In this document: positions 16,220-24,747 of the stretch, piece by piece
Position numbering within the stretch: position 1 is the first letter of the stretch
How the letters are laid out: each line of letters starts with the position of its first letter
DNA from: Clostridia bacterium
Lineage (GTDB): Bacteria > Bacillota > Clostridia > Oscillospirales > CAG-272
Length of the DNA: 61,011 nucleotides
Direction: 5' to 3'
Assembly (NCBI GenBank): GCA_028720145.1
Contig: JAQYLJ010000052.1
Coordinates: 1-61,011, forward strand
Notes under the pieces: generated by a model
What the model was told of the DNA's origin: nothing
Seen by the model: only the letters and a program-made list of their open reading frames with translations
Database searches by the model: none
Position numbers and translations under genes: made by a program

Positions 16220-18667
16220 ATGAGACTTTCTTTCTCTTCGGATCAAGTAAATGCGCCCTCTTTCCTGTCGCTCTGCTCGACCGCGGCGGAATACGGCTAT
16301 GAGGGGGTCGAACTCTACGACCTCGCGCAGGTGAGGGAACTGCCGGACGGCCTGTTCGGGGACGACCCCGCAGGCGCGAGACGGAAACTCCGCAACCGTC
16401 GGGTTTCGGCGGTCGCGCTCACCTATCCGCTCCCCGTCGACGATACCGAAGTCTCGCGGGAGGCGGTCGAGGACTATATTGCCGCCGCCACCGAGGCGGG
16501 TATCCCCTATGTCATTGTGCGCGTCGCCGACGGCGTGAAGCCCGAAGTCCTCGCCGCCGCTTTGAGAAATGCCGCACGGACCGCGGCGAAACAGGAGGTG
16601 AAAATCCTCTTCGAGACGGTCGGCGAACTCGCGCATACCGAACGCCTGATTTCCATTCTGCACGCCTTCGCCTGTGACGGGGTCGGGGCGGCGTGGAATA
16701 TCCGCGCCACCTATTTCGAGGGTGGCGAGGGTGCCGAGGATACCATCACCACGCTCGGCGCGTATATCTCCTATGTCCGTCTCGGTGACCGCAAGAACGG
16801 TGCCGACTGCCTCATCGGGGACGGGGAACTCCCTCTCCGCGATTTTGTCAGCGCGCTCCGCTCTCTGAACTATGACGGCTATGCCGCCTGCGATACCGCG
16901 GACATTGAGGATTATGACCTACTCTTCACTCACTATGCCGCCACGTTGCGCCGCCTGACCGAGGGCGAGAAAAAAGCGATTTTGCAGAAGAACCGCTCAG
17001 GGACGGGGACCTTCCCGTGGAAGAAGTATGAAGTCGTGGACAAGACCTTTTCGCAGGTGCTCGACACTATGGTGGAACTCTATCCCGACCAGTACGCGTT
17101 CCGTTACCCCACTTTGGATTATACCCGCACCTACCGCGAGTTCCGCGACGATGTGGACCGTGTCGCGGCGGGGCTGATTTCCCTCGGTGTGAAGCCCGGA
17201 TTCCATGTCGCCATCTGGGCGACCAATGTCCCCGCGTGGTTCCTCACTTTCTGGGCGGCGGTGAAGATAGGCGCGGTGCTCGTCACCGTCAATACCGCGT
17301 ATAAGATTCAGGAGGCGGAATATCTGCTCCGTCAGTCGGACACCCATACCCTCGTGATGATTGAGAACTGTAAGGATTCCGACTATCGCGGCATCATGCA
17401 GGAGCTCTGCCCCGAACTCGCAAACATGGAGCCGGGAGACCCGCTCTATTCCGAGAAACTGCCGTTCCTCCGCCATATCGTCACCGTCGGCTTCTCCATG
17501 CCGGGGGCTCTGACATGGGAGGGACTGCTCGATCGCGCGGACACGGTTCCGCAGGAAGAGGTGCGCCGTCTCGCCGCGGGCGTGAAACCCGACGATGTCG
17601 TGAATATGCAGTACACCTCGGGTACCACGGGCTTCCCGAAAGGGGTCATGCTCACCCATCGGAATATCGTCAATAACGGCAAGATCATCGGCGACCGCAT
17701 GGATCTCTCCACCGCCGACCGCATGATGGTGCAGGTGCCGATGTTCCATTGTTTCGGCATGGTTCTGACCATGACCTCCATCATGACCCACGGCGGCACT
17801 CTCTGTCCGCTCCCGTATTTCTCTCCGAAGTCCTCGCTCGCCTGCGTGACCGAGGAGAAGATCACCTGCTTTAACGGTGTCCCTACTATGTTCATCGCCA
17901 TGTTCGCCCACGAGAATTTCGCCACGACCGATTTCTCGCATGTGCGGACGGGCATCATGGCGGGCTCGAACTGCCCCCCGGACCTCATGCGCCGCGCCGC
18001 GCGGGAGATGAACATGACCGAGATCATCAGCGTCTACGGGCAGACCGAGGCGGCGCCCGGCTGTACCATGGGGGAGGTCACCGAGGACCTCGACCACCGC
18101 GTCGAGACGGTCGGGACGGCTTTCCCGGGCGTGGAGTGTAAAATCATTGACCCCGAGACGGGACTCGACGTGCCCGACGGGCAGAACGGCGAGTTTGTCG
18201 CCCGCGGATTCAATATCATGAAAGGGTATTACAAGATGCCCCGCGCCACCGCCGCCACCATCGATAAGGACGGCTGGCTCCATTCGGGGGACATCTGTTG
18301 CCGCACCGAGGACGGGTATTACCGCGTGACCGGTCGTCTCAAGGACATGATTATCCGCGGCGGGGAGAACCTCTATCCGCGTGAAATCGAGGAGTTCTAT
18401 CTCACCCACCCGAAAGTGCGGGATGTGCAGGTCGTCGGGGTCCCCGATGCCCGCTACGGGGAAGAGGCGTGCGCTTGGATTATCCTCCATGACGGCGAGA
18501 CGGCGGACGAGGAGGAGATGCGCGCATTCGGACGCGCCCATATCGCCACCCATAAGGTGCCGCGGTACTTCGTCTTTGTCGACACCTTCCCGATGAACGC
18601 CGCAGGGAAAATTCAGAAGTATAAGATGCGCGAGATCATGTGCGAAAAGTTGGGTCTCAAACAGTAA
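16220..18667 (+). CDS. TIM-barrel / AMP-dependent acyl-CoA synthetase fusion
   Basis: An 815-residue two-part protein. Residues 1 to about 250 resemble the xylose isomerase-like / AP endonuclease-2 TIM barrel (ending IGDGELPLRDFVSALRSLNY), with some expected metal ligands replaced. Residues from about 265 are a complete AMP-forming acyl-CoA synthetase: P-loop YTSGTTGFPKG near 465-475, YGQTEAAPG near 605-613, the hinge GRLKDMIIRGGENLYP near 704, and the catalytic lysine in AAGKIQKYK near 795. It would turn a carboxylic acid, ATP and CoA into an acyl-CoA. Under Leu T-box control isovalerate is the best guess for substrate (inference). It is second in the operon. Confidence 0.85.
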   Translation: MRLSFSSDQVNAPSFLSLCSTAAEYGYEGVELYDLAQVRELPDGLFGDDPAGARRKLRNRRVSAVALTYPLPVDDTEVSREAVEDYIAAATEAGIPYVIVRVADGVKPEVLAAALRNAARTAAKQEVKILFETVGELAHTERLISILHAFACDGVGAAWNIRATYFEGGEGAEDTITTLGAYISYVRLGDRKNGADCLIGDGELPLRDFVSALRSLNYDGYAACDTADIEDYDLLFTHYAATLRRLTEGEKKAILQKNRSGTGTFPWKKYEVVDKTFSQVLDTMVELYPDQYAFRYPTLDYTRTYREFRDDVDRVAAGLISLGVKPGFHVAIWATNVPAWFLTFWAAVKIGAVLVTVNTAYKIQEAEYLLRQSDTHTLVMIENCKDSDYRGIMQELCPELANMEPGDPLYSEKLPFLRHIVTVGFSMPGALTWEGLLDRADTVPQEEVRRLAAGVKPDDVVNMQYTSGTTGFPKGVMLTHRNIVNNGKIIGDRMDLSTADRMMVQVPMFHCFGMVLTMTSIMTHGGTLCPLPYFSPKSSLACVTEEKITCFNGVPTMFIAMFAHENFATTDFSHVRTGIMAGSNCPPDLMRRAAREMNMTEIISVYGQTEAAPGCTMGEVTEDLDHRVETVGTAFPGVECKIIDPETGLDVPDGQNGEFVARGFNIMKGYYKMPRATAATIDKDGWLHSGDICCRTEDGYYRVTGRLKDMIIRGGENLYPREIEEFYLTHPKVRDVQVVGVPDARYGEEACAWIILHDGETADEEEMRAFGRAHIATHKVPRYFVFVDTFPMNAAGKIQKYKMREIMCEKLGLKQ

Positions 18668-18682
18668 CGAAAAGAAGAGATT

Positions 18683-19492
18683 ATGAGACAGGTTATCGAT
18701 TGCCATTGTCATATTTATCCCGATAAGATCGCCGCGAAGGCGGCGGGGAATACGGGGAAGTTCTACGATATTCCCATGCGGTACGACGGGCGGCTCTCGA
18801 CCATGCTCGAAGCAGGCGAGGCGGCGGGGATCACGCGCTACTTGGTTTTCTCGGTCGCGACCACGCCCGCCCAGACCGCGTCCATCAACCGCTATATCGC
18901 CGACACGGTCGCCGCGTACCCCGACCGTATGCTGGGACTGGGGACCATGCACCCCGATGAGGAGAACCCCGCCGCCGTGGCAGACGAGATTCTCGCTCTG
19001 GGGCTCAGGGGTCTCAAACTCCACCCCGATATTCAGGGGGTCGCGCTTGACGACCCGCGGTGTATGCGGATTTTCGAGGTGTGCGAGGGGCGGCTCCCCG
19101 TGCTCTTGCATACGGGGGATAAACGTTATCGGTATTCCAACCCCGAGGAATTGATCCCAGTTCTGAAAGCATTTCCGCGCCTGACGGTCATCGGCGCGCA
19201 CTTCGGCGGCTATTCGGTCTGGCAGGACGCGGCGGAGAAGCTCGCACCTTACTCCGGACTCTATGTCGACTGTTCCTCTTCGCTCTTTGCCATGACAAAC
19301 GAGGAAGGGAGACGGTTGGTGCGTCTTTGGGGCGCGGAGCGGGTGCTCTTCGGCACCGACTATCCCATGTGGGACCCCACCGAGGAACTCGCGCGTTTTG
19401 ATGCGATGGAACTTTCCGAGCGGGAGAGCGCGCTGATTCTCCATGAGAACGCCGAGCGCCTCTTCGGGTTCCCGCCTTGCGAGAACGCATAA
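18683..19492 (+). CDS. Amidohydrolase-superfamily TIM-barrel protein
   Basis: A 269-residue metal-dependent hydrolase of the amidohydrolase-2 (ACMSD-like) type. Motifs in order: DCHCH (6-10), LKLHPD (about 112-117), LLHTGD (about 140), IGAHFGG (about 170) and FGTDYPMW with the catalytic Asp (near 226). Members are hydrolases or decarboxylases acting on small acids; the substrate cannot be read from sequence. It is the third gene of the Leu T-box operon, 15 bases after the ligase fusion, with an AGAAGAGA ribosome site. Its place beside an acyl-CoA synthetase suggests a role in handling a carboxylic acid or acyl derivative. Confidence 0.75.
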   Translation: MRQVIDCHCHIYPDKIAAKAAGNTGKFYDIPMRYDGRLSTMLEAGEAAGITRYLVFSVATTPAQTASINRYIADTVAAYPDRMLGLGTMHPDEENPAAVADEILALGLRGLKLHPDIQGVALDDPRCMRIFEVCEGRLPVLLHTGDKRYRYSNPEELIPVLKAFPRLTVIGAHFGGYSVWQDAAEKLAPYSGLYVDCSSSLFAMTNEEGRRLVRLWGAERVLFGTDYPMWDPTEELARFDAMELSERESALILHENAERLFGFPPCENA

Positions 19493-19510
19493 AAAAATCA
19501 CCGAAACGGC

Positions 19511-19539
19511 TTGACAAATTCCGAAAAGCATGGTATTCT
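19511..19539 (+). promoter_or_regulatory. Promoter of the Ile T-box gene
   Basis: TTGACA (19511-19516) and TATTCT (19534-19539), 17-base spacer. Confidence 0.82.
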
Positions 19540-19544
19540 TATCC

Positions 19545-19808
19545 CATCCAGAAAGACTATGACGAAGCCGGAAGTTGAACCGGACCCCAGAGAGTCGGCG
19601 GTTGGTGCGAGCCGATGCGACGGTTTGACAGTTTCCTATCCCTTCCGAGTCGGAGTGCCCAAAACGAGTGTGAGTAGGTGTTCCCGTGATGCCGCGTGAG
19701 TGCACAGGACTTGATGGAGTCCGATGAGGGCACGGTTTTATCCGTGAATTTGAGTGGTACCGCGGGTTATTTGACTCGTCTCAAAGTGTTTTGAGACGAG
19801 TCTTTTTG
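19545..19808 (+). promoter_or_regulatory. T-box riboswitch, isoleucine (specifier AUC)
   Basis: Stem I shows AGAGAGTCGGCGGTTGGTGC. The hand fold pairs GAC with GUC at the base, a K-turn, then GAAG with CUUC, and above the loop GGAA with UUCC. This leaves U-AUC-C in the specifier loop; ATC is at 19638-19640. The antiterminator bulge TGGTACCGCGG is at 19755-19765. The terminator stem is GACTCGTCTCAAA (from 19773) with TTTGAGACGAGTC, then TTTTTG. The antiterminator region is nearly identical to those of the Val and Met T-boxes. Confidence 0.82.
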
Positions 19809-19839
19809 TTTTTGAAATTGCAAACGGAGGAAATACAGT

Positions 19840-22107
19840 ATGCAGGAAACCCCCATGACACAGATAAGCGAAATCGCCGCCCGTATCCGCGGGATGCGCG
19901 AGATTCTCGGCTGGACACAGGGCGAGATGGCGGTGAAGACCGAGGTGAGCGAGGCGGATTACGGTGTCTACGAGAGCGGTAAGACCGACCTCCCGTTTAC
20001 CTTCATCCACAAGTGCGCGCTCGCGTTCGGGATGGAACTCACCGAGCTGCTCGAAGGACGGGTGCCGAACCTCTCGTCCTATACCGTCACCCGCCGCGGA
20101 GAGGGAGAACAGACCGCGAAAGAGGCAGGGATTCTCATTCGGAACCTCGCGCCCAAATTTCGCTCGAAGATAGCAGAACCCTACTGGGTGCGGTATGAGT
20201 ATTCGGAAGAGCTCCAAAATCGCCCGATTCATCTGACGCGTCACTCGGGGCAGGAGTTCGACCTCATTCTGCGCGGGAAACTCAAAGTACAGGTCGGCGA
20301 GCATACCGAGGTTCTCTCCGAGGGCGACAGCATCTACTACAACAGTTCGACCCCGCACGGCATGATTGCCGTGGACGGCGAGGACTGCGTGTTCTGCGCG
20401 GTCGTGCTCCCGGGGTCGGATGAGGAGAACACCGAGGACACCAAACTCACGGCGGCGGCGACCACCCCCGACGAGGACCTCGTGGTCGATAAGTTCGTCG
20501 AGACCAAGGTCGACGCGCAGGGCGTGCTCACCGAAGTGAAGTTCAAGAACACCGAACATTTCAACTTCGGGTTCGATATCGTGGACGCCATCGCCGAGAA
20601 GTCTCCCGACCGCCTCGCGATGCTCCACCTCGACTGCCATAAGACCGAGCGGCGGTTCACCTACCGCGACCTCCGCCGCGCGTCCAACCGCTGCGTCAAC
20701 TATTTCCGTTCGCTCGGCATCTCCCGCGGCGATAAGGTCATGCTGGTCCTCAAACGCCACCATCAGTTCTGGTTCTCGATGATTGCGCTCCATAAGCTGG
20801 GGGCTATCGCGATTCCCGCGACCTCACAGCTCAAAGAGCATGACTACGCATACCGCTTCGAGGCGGCGGGCGTGGATGCCATCATCGCCACTTCGGACGA
20901 CGGCGTGCCCGAGACCGTGGAGGCCGCGGCGAAAGCGGGGAACGCACCCGAGATCCGCGTCCTCGTCGGCGGGAAACGCGCGGGCTGGCACGACTTCGAT
21001 GCCGAATACCCGCTCTTTTCGAGCCACTACGAGCGCCCCGCGGACGCGCCCGGCGGCGACGAGACCGCCCTCATGTTCTTCACTTCGGGCACGACGGGGA
21101 ACGCCAAGATGGCGGCGCATAAGCACACCTACGGGCTCGGGCATTTCGTCACCGCGAAATACTGGCACTGTTGTGAGAAAGACGGGCTCCACTTCACCAT
21201 CTCCGATACCGGCTGGGGGAAATCCCTCTGGGGCAAGCTCTACGGGCAGTTCATGTGTGAGGGCGCGGTGTTCGTCTACGACTTCAACCGCTTCTCCGCG
21301 TCTGATTTGCTCCCGCTCTTTGCGCAGTACCATATCACCACTTTCTGCGCGCCGCCCACCATGCTCCGCATGATGATTAAAGAGGATCTCTCGGCATACG
21401 ATTTCTCTTCGGTCAAGCACATGACCACCGCGGGTGAGGCACTCAACCCCGAGGTGCAGAAACAGTTTCTCGCCGCGACCGGGCTCACCATCATGGAGGG
21501 CTTCGGACAGACCGAGACCACCCTCACCATCGCGAACCTCGCGGGCGTACAGCCCAAACTCGGCTCGATGGGGAAAGCGTCTCCCCAGTACCCCATCGTC
21601 CTCGTCGACCCGGACGGCAAGCCGGTCGGGAACGGGGAAGTGGGCGAAATCTGTGTCGACCTCTCGAACGGCGCACCAGTCGGACTCTTCTCGGGGTATT
21701 ACCGCGACTCCGAAAAGACGGCGGAGGTCATTCGCGGAGGTCTCTATCACACGGGCGATACCGCGTGGCGGGATGAGGACGGCTATTTCTACTATGTCAG
21801 CCGCGTGGACGATGTCATCAAGTCCTCGGGCTACCGCATCGGACCCTTCGAGATTGAGAGCGTGATTATGGAACTCCCCTACGTCCTCGAATGCGGGGTT
21901 TCCGCCGCGCCCGACGAGGTGCGCGGACAGGTGGTAAAGGCGAGCATCGTCTTAACCCAAGGCACCGAGCCGACAGAAGAGCTCAAAAAAGAGATTCAGG
22001 AGTATGTCAAGAGCCATACCGCACCCTATAAGTACCCCCGCATCGTGGTCTTCCGCAAGGAACTCCCCAAGACGGTCAGCGGGAAAATCCAAAGAAATCT
22101 ACTGTAA
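19840..22107 (+). CDS. XRE-cupin-acyl-CoA synthetase fusion, copy 1
   Basis: A 755-residue protein with three parts: an XRE helix-turn-helix (about 10-62), a cupin domain (about 125-195; HSGQEFDLILRGKLKVQVGE then STPHGM), and an AMP-forming acyl-CoA ligase (about 215-755). Ligase motifs are FFTSGTTGNAK near 412, EGFGQTETT near 552, and the catalytic lysine in VSGKIQRN near 748. Cupin and HTH resemble the XRE-cupin regulators. The ligase should activate a short or medium carboxylic acid; Ile T-box control points to 2-methylbutyrate (inference). GGAGG precedes the ATG by 10 bases. It is a single-gene unit, because a second promoter and T-box follow. Confidence 0.85.
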   Translation: MQETPMTQISEIAARIRGMREILGWTQGEMAVKTEVSEADYGVYESGKTDLPFTFIHKCALAFGMELTELLEGRVPNLSSYTVTRRGEGEQTAKEAGILIRNLAPKFRSKIAEPYWVRYEYSEELQNRPIHLTRHSGQEFDLILRGKLKVQVGEHTEVLSEGDSIYYNSSTPHGMIAVDGEDCVFCAVVLPGSDEENTEDTKLTAAATTPDEDLVVDKFVETKVDAQGVLTEVKFKNTEHFNFGFDIVDAIAEKSPDRLAMLHLDCHKTERRFTYRDLRRASNRCVNYFRSLGISRGDKVMLVLKRHHQFWFSMIALHKLGAIAIPATSQLKEHDYAYRFEAAGVDAIIATSDDGVPETVEAAAKAGNAPEIRVLVGGKRAGWHDFDAEYPLFSSHYERPADAPGGDETALMFFTSGTTGNAKMAAHKHTYGLGHFVTAKYWHCCEKDGLHFTISDTGWGKSLWGKLYGQFMCEGAVFVYDFNRFSASDLLPLFAQYHITTFCAPPTMLRMMIKEDLSAYDFSSVKHMTTAGEALNPEVQKQFLAATGLTIMEGFGQTETTLTIANLAGVQPKLGSMGKASPQYPIVLVDPDGKPVGNGEVGEICVDLSNGAPVGLFSGYYRDSEKTAEVIRGGLYHTGDTAWRDEDGYFYYVSRVDDVIKSSGYRIGPFEIESVIMELPYVLECGVSAAPDEVRGQVVKASIVLTQGTEPTEELKKEIQEYVKSHTAPYKYPRIVVFRKELPKTVSGKIQRNLL

Positions 22108-22113
22108 AAACAC

Positions 22114-22142
22114 TTGACACAATTTGCGAAGTATGATAGGAT
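22114..22142 (+). promoter_or_regulatory. Promoter of the Val T-box operon
   Basis: TTGACA (22114-22119) and TAGGAT (22137-22142), 17-base spacer; the -10 box is weak. Confidence 0.7.
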
Positions 22143-22149
22143 AATACCA

Positions 22150-22421
22150 AATTTATTAAAGGCGATGAAGAAAAGGGCGTTTGTTTTGCTTCTTCAGAGA
22201 CATGGCGGTCGGTGCGAGCCATGGGGGCGGTCAAATGTTTGTAGTTTCCGAGCCGAGAGGAAGAAAGGGAGACCGAGTAGACCCTCTCCGTCACTTGCCG
22301 CGTCAGTGCATAGGACTTGTCAGAGTCCGATAAGGGCACGGAGTTTTCCGTGAATTTGAGTGGTACCGCGGGTTTTACGACTCGTCTCAAAGTCATACTT
22401 TGGGGCGGGTCTTTCTGTTTC
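22150..22421 (+). promoter_or_regulatory. T-box riboswitch, valine (specifier GUA)
   Basis: Stem I shows AGAGACATGGCGGTCGGTGC. The hand fold pairs GGC with GCC at the base, a K-turn, GAAA with UUUC, and above the loop GGCGUUUG with CAAAUGUU. This leaves U-GUA-G in the specifier loop; GTA is at 22241-22243. The antiterminator bulge TGGTACCGCGG is at 22361-22371. The terminator stem runs 22378-22391 with 22397-22410, followed by TTTCTGTTT. It drives the ligase, ilvE and vor genes. Confidence 0.8.
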
Positions 22422-22438
22422 CCGCCGAAGGAGAATTT

Positions 22439-24733
22439 ATGCAGAAAACACGGGATTTGGAAGTAAAGATTCTCGAAATGGCGCAGAGAATCCGTGCGCT
22501 GCGCGAGATCGTCGGACTGTCGAGTGCGGAAATGGCGGAAAAGACCGATGTCGAAGAGGAAGAATACCTCGCCTGCGAGGCGGGGAAAGAGGACTTAAAC
22601 TTCGCATTCCTCTACCGCTGCGCACAGGCGCTCGGGGTCGATGTCACCGATATCATCGAGGGGACGGGGCCCCGCCTGTCCTCGTATACCGTCACGAGAC
22701 GGGGAGAGGGACAGAAAATCGAACAGGCGCACGGCATGGTGTACTATAACCTCGCCGCCGCGTTCAAGAACCGTATCGCGGAGCCGCTGTATGTCTGTTC
22801 CGCCTATTCCGAGGAAGCGACAGGCAAGGACATTCCCCTGACCACCCACCTCGGGCAGGAGTGCGATATCATCGTCAAAGGTGTACTCAAAGTGCAGGTC
22901 GGCGACCATATCGAGATTCTGCGCGCGGGCGACAGCATTTACTATGACAGTTCGACCCCGCACGGCATGATTGCCCTCGAAGGGGCGGACTGCTGGTTCT
23001 ACGCCATCGTCCTGAACCCGACGGGGGAACCCATGTCCACCCTGACCCACAGCGGGGTGCGCGAGTTCATCACCCTGCCGCCGAAGTTCACGCCCAAGCA
23101 CCGCTTCGTTTGGGAGGACTTCATCGTGGCGGAAGAGGACGAGACGGGCGCACTCAAAAAACTGACCTTCAAAAATCAGGAGAAATTCAACTTCGCATTC
23201 GATGTCATCGACCGTCTCGGCACCGAGCAGGCGGGGAAACTCGCGATGCTCCATCTCGACAGAAACAAAACCGAGCGCCGTTTCACGTTCGGAGACCTCA
23301 AACGCGCGTCGGCGCAGGCGGCGAACTATTTCCGCTCGCTCGGAATCAAACGGGGTGATCGGGTGCTTCTCATTCTCAAACGGCATTACCAGTTCTGGAT
23401 TGCCATTTTGGGGCTGATGAAACTCGGGGCGATTGCCATCCCCGCGCCCAACCAGTTGCGCGAGCACGATATTTCCTACCGTCTGAACCGCGCCGAGATT
23501 AAGGCGATTCTCTGTACCGCGGACGGCGATGTCTCGGGCGAGGTGGACGCGGCTGCCGCGTCGGCACCCTGTCTCGAAACAAAAATCATGGTGGACGGGC
23601 ACCGCGACGGCTGGCATGACTTCGATGCTGAATACCCGCTCTTTACCGGCAAATTCGAGCGCACCGAGGACACCCCCTGCGGCGAGGATATTATGCTCAT
23701 GTACTTCACCTCGGGCACCTCGGGGAATCCGAAAATCGCCGTACATAACTACGAATACCCGCTCGGGCATTTCCACACCGCGAAATATTGGCATTGCGTC
23801 GACCCCGACGGACTCCATTTCACCGTGTCGGACACGGGATGGGCGAAAGCCGCGTGGGGGAAAATCTTCGGACAATGGCTCTGTGAGGCGGCGATCTTCG
23901 TCTACGACTTCGACCGCTTTGACGCGGCGGATATTCTCCCCATGTTCGCGAAATACCACATCACCACTTTCTGTGCGCCGCCCACCATCCTCCGCATGAT
24001 GGTGAAGCAGGATATCGGGAAATACGACCTCTCGTCGGTCACCCACATGACGACCGCGGGCGAGGCGCTGAACCCCGAGGTCTTCCGCCAGTTCGAGGCG
24101 GCGACGGGGCTCACCATCATGGAGGGCTTCGGACAGACCGAGACCACCTGCGCCATCGCCAATCTGGTCGGCACCCGTGCGCGTCTCGGCTCGATGGGGA
24201 AACCCGTGCCGCTCTACCATATAGAACTATTGAATCCGGCGGGAGAACCCGTGCCGGACGGCGAAGTCGGAGAAATCTGTATCGATGTCTCAAACGGTGC
24301 GCCCTGCGGACTTTTCCGCGGCTACTACCGCGACGAGGAAAAGACGGCGGAGTGCTGGCACGACGGGTACTACCACACGGGCGATACCGCGTGGCGTGAC
24401 GAGGACGGCTACTTCTGGTATGTCGGACGCATCGACGACCTCATCAAGTCCTCGGGCTATCGCATTGGACCCTTCGAGATTGAGAATGTCATAATGGAAC
24501 TCCCGTATGTCCTCGAATGCGGGGTCTCCGCCGCACCCGACGAGGTGCGCGGACAGGTGGTGAAGGCGAGTATCGTCCTCACCCCGGGGACCGAACCGAC
24601 AGAAGAACTCAAAAAAGAGATTCAGGAGTATGTCAAGGCGCGTACCGCCCCGTATAAGTACCCGCGTATCGTGGTGTTCAAGGACGAACTGCCCAAGACC
24701 ACGAGCGGTAAGATTCAGAGAAATCAACTGTGA
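22439..24733 (+). CDS. XRE-cupin-acyl-CoA synthetase fusion, copy 2
   Basis: A 764-residue paralogue of the preceding fusion with the same order: XRE HTH (about 12-65), cupin (about 125-200; HLGQECDIIVKGVLKVQVGD, then SSTPHGM), AMP-forming acyl-CoA ligase (about 220-764; YFTSGTSGNPK near 421, EGFGQTETT near 560, TSGKIQRN near 757). The two copies match closely throughout, most of all in the C-terminal 150 residues, so they come from a duplication. Position at the head of the Val T-box operon, just before ilvE and vorDBAC, points to isobutyrate as the acid it activates (inference). GAAGGAGA precedes the ATG. Confidence 0.87.
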   Translation: MQKTRDLEVKILEMAQRIRALREIVGLSSAEMAEKTDVEEEEYLACEAGKEDLNFAFLYRCAQALGVDVTDIIEGTGPRLSSYTVTRRGEGQKIEQAHGMVYYNLAAAFKNRIAEPLYVCSAYSEEATGKDIPLTTHLGQECDIIVKGVLKVQVGDHIEILRAGDSIYYDSSTPHGMIALEGADCWFYAIVLNPTGEPMSTLTHSGVREFITLPPKFTPKHRFVWEDFIVAEEDETGALKKLTFKNQEKFNFAFDVIDRLGTEQAGKLAMLHLDRNKTERRFTFGDLKRASAQAANYFRSLGIKRGDRVLLILKRHYQFWIAILGLMKLGAIAIPAPNQLREHDISYRLNRAEIKAILCTADGDVSGEVDAAAASAPCLETKIMVDGHRDGWHDFDAEYPLFTGKFERTEDTPCGEDIMLMYFTSGTSGNPKIAVHNYEYPLGHFHTAKYWHCVDPDGLHFTVSDTGWAKAAWGKIFGQWLCEAAIFVYDFDRFDAADILPMFAKYHITTFCAPPTILRMMVKQDIGKYDLSSVTHMTTAGEALNPEVFRQFEAATGLTIMEGFGQTETTCAIANLVGTRARLGSMGKPVPLYHIELLNPAGEPVPDGEVGEICIDVSNGAPCGLFRGYYRDEEKTAECWHDGYYHTGDTAWRDEDGYFWYVGRIDDLIKSSGYRIGPFEIENVIMELPYVLECGVSAAPDEVRGQVVKASIVLTPGTEPTEELKKEIQEYVKARTAPYKYPRIVVFKDELPKTTSGKIQRNQL

Positions 24734-24747
24734 GAAGGAGATAGATG

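Noticed and set aside
16997..19705. A 902-codon minus-strand open frame
   Set aside because: It runs opposite two well-supported genes and across the Ile T-box leader; shadow frame only.
22595..24220. A 541-codon minus-strand open frame
   Set aside because: Opposite the acyl-CoA ligase fusion with no motifs; shadow frame.
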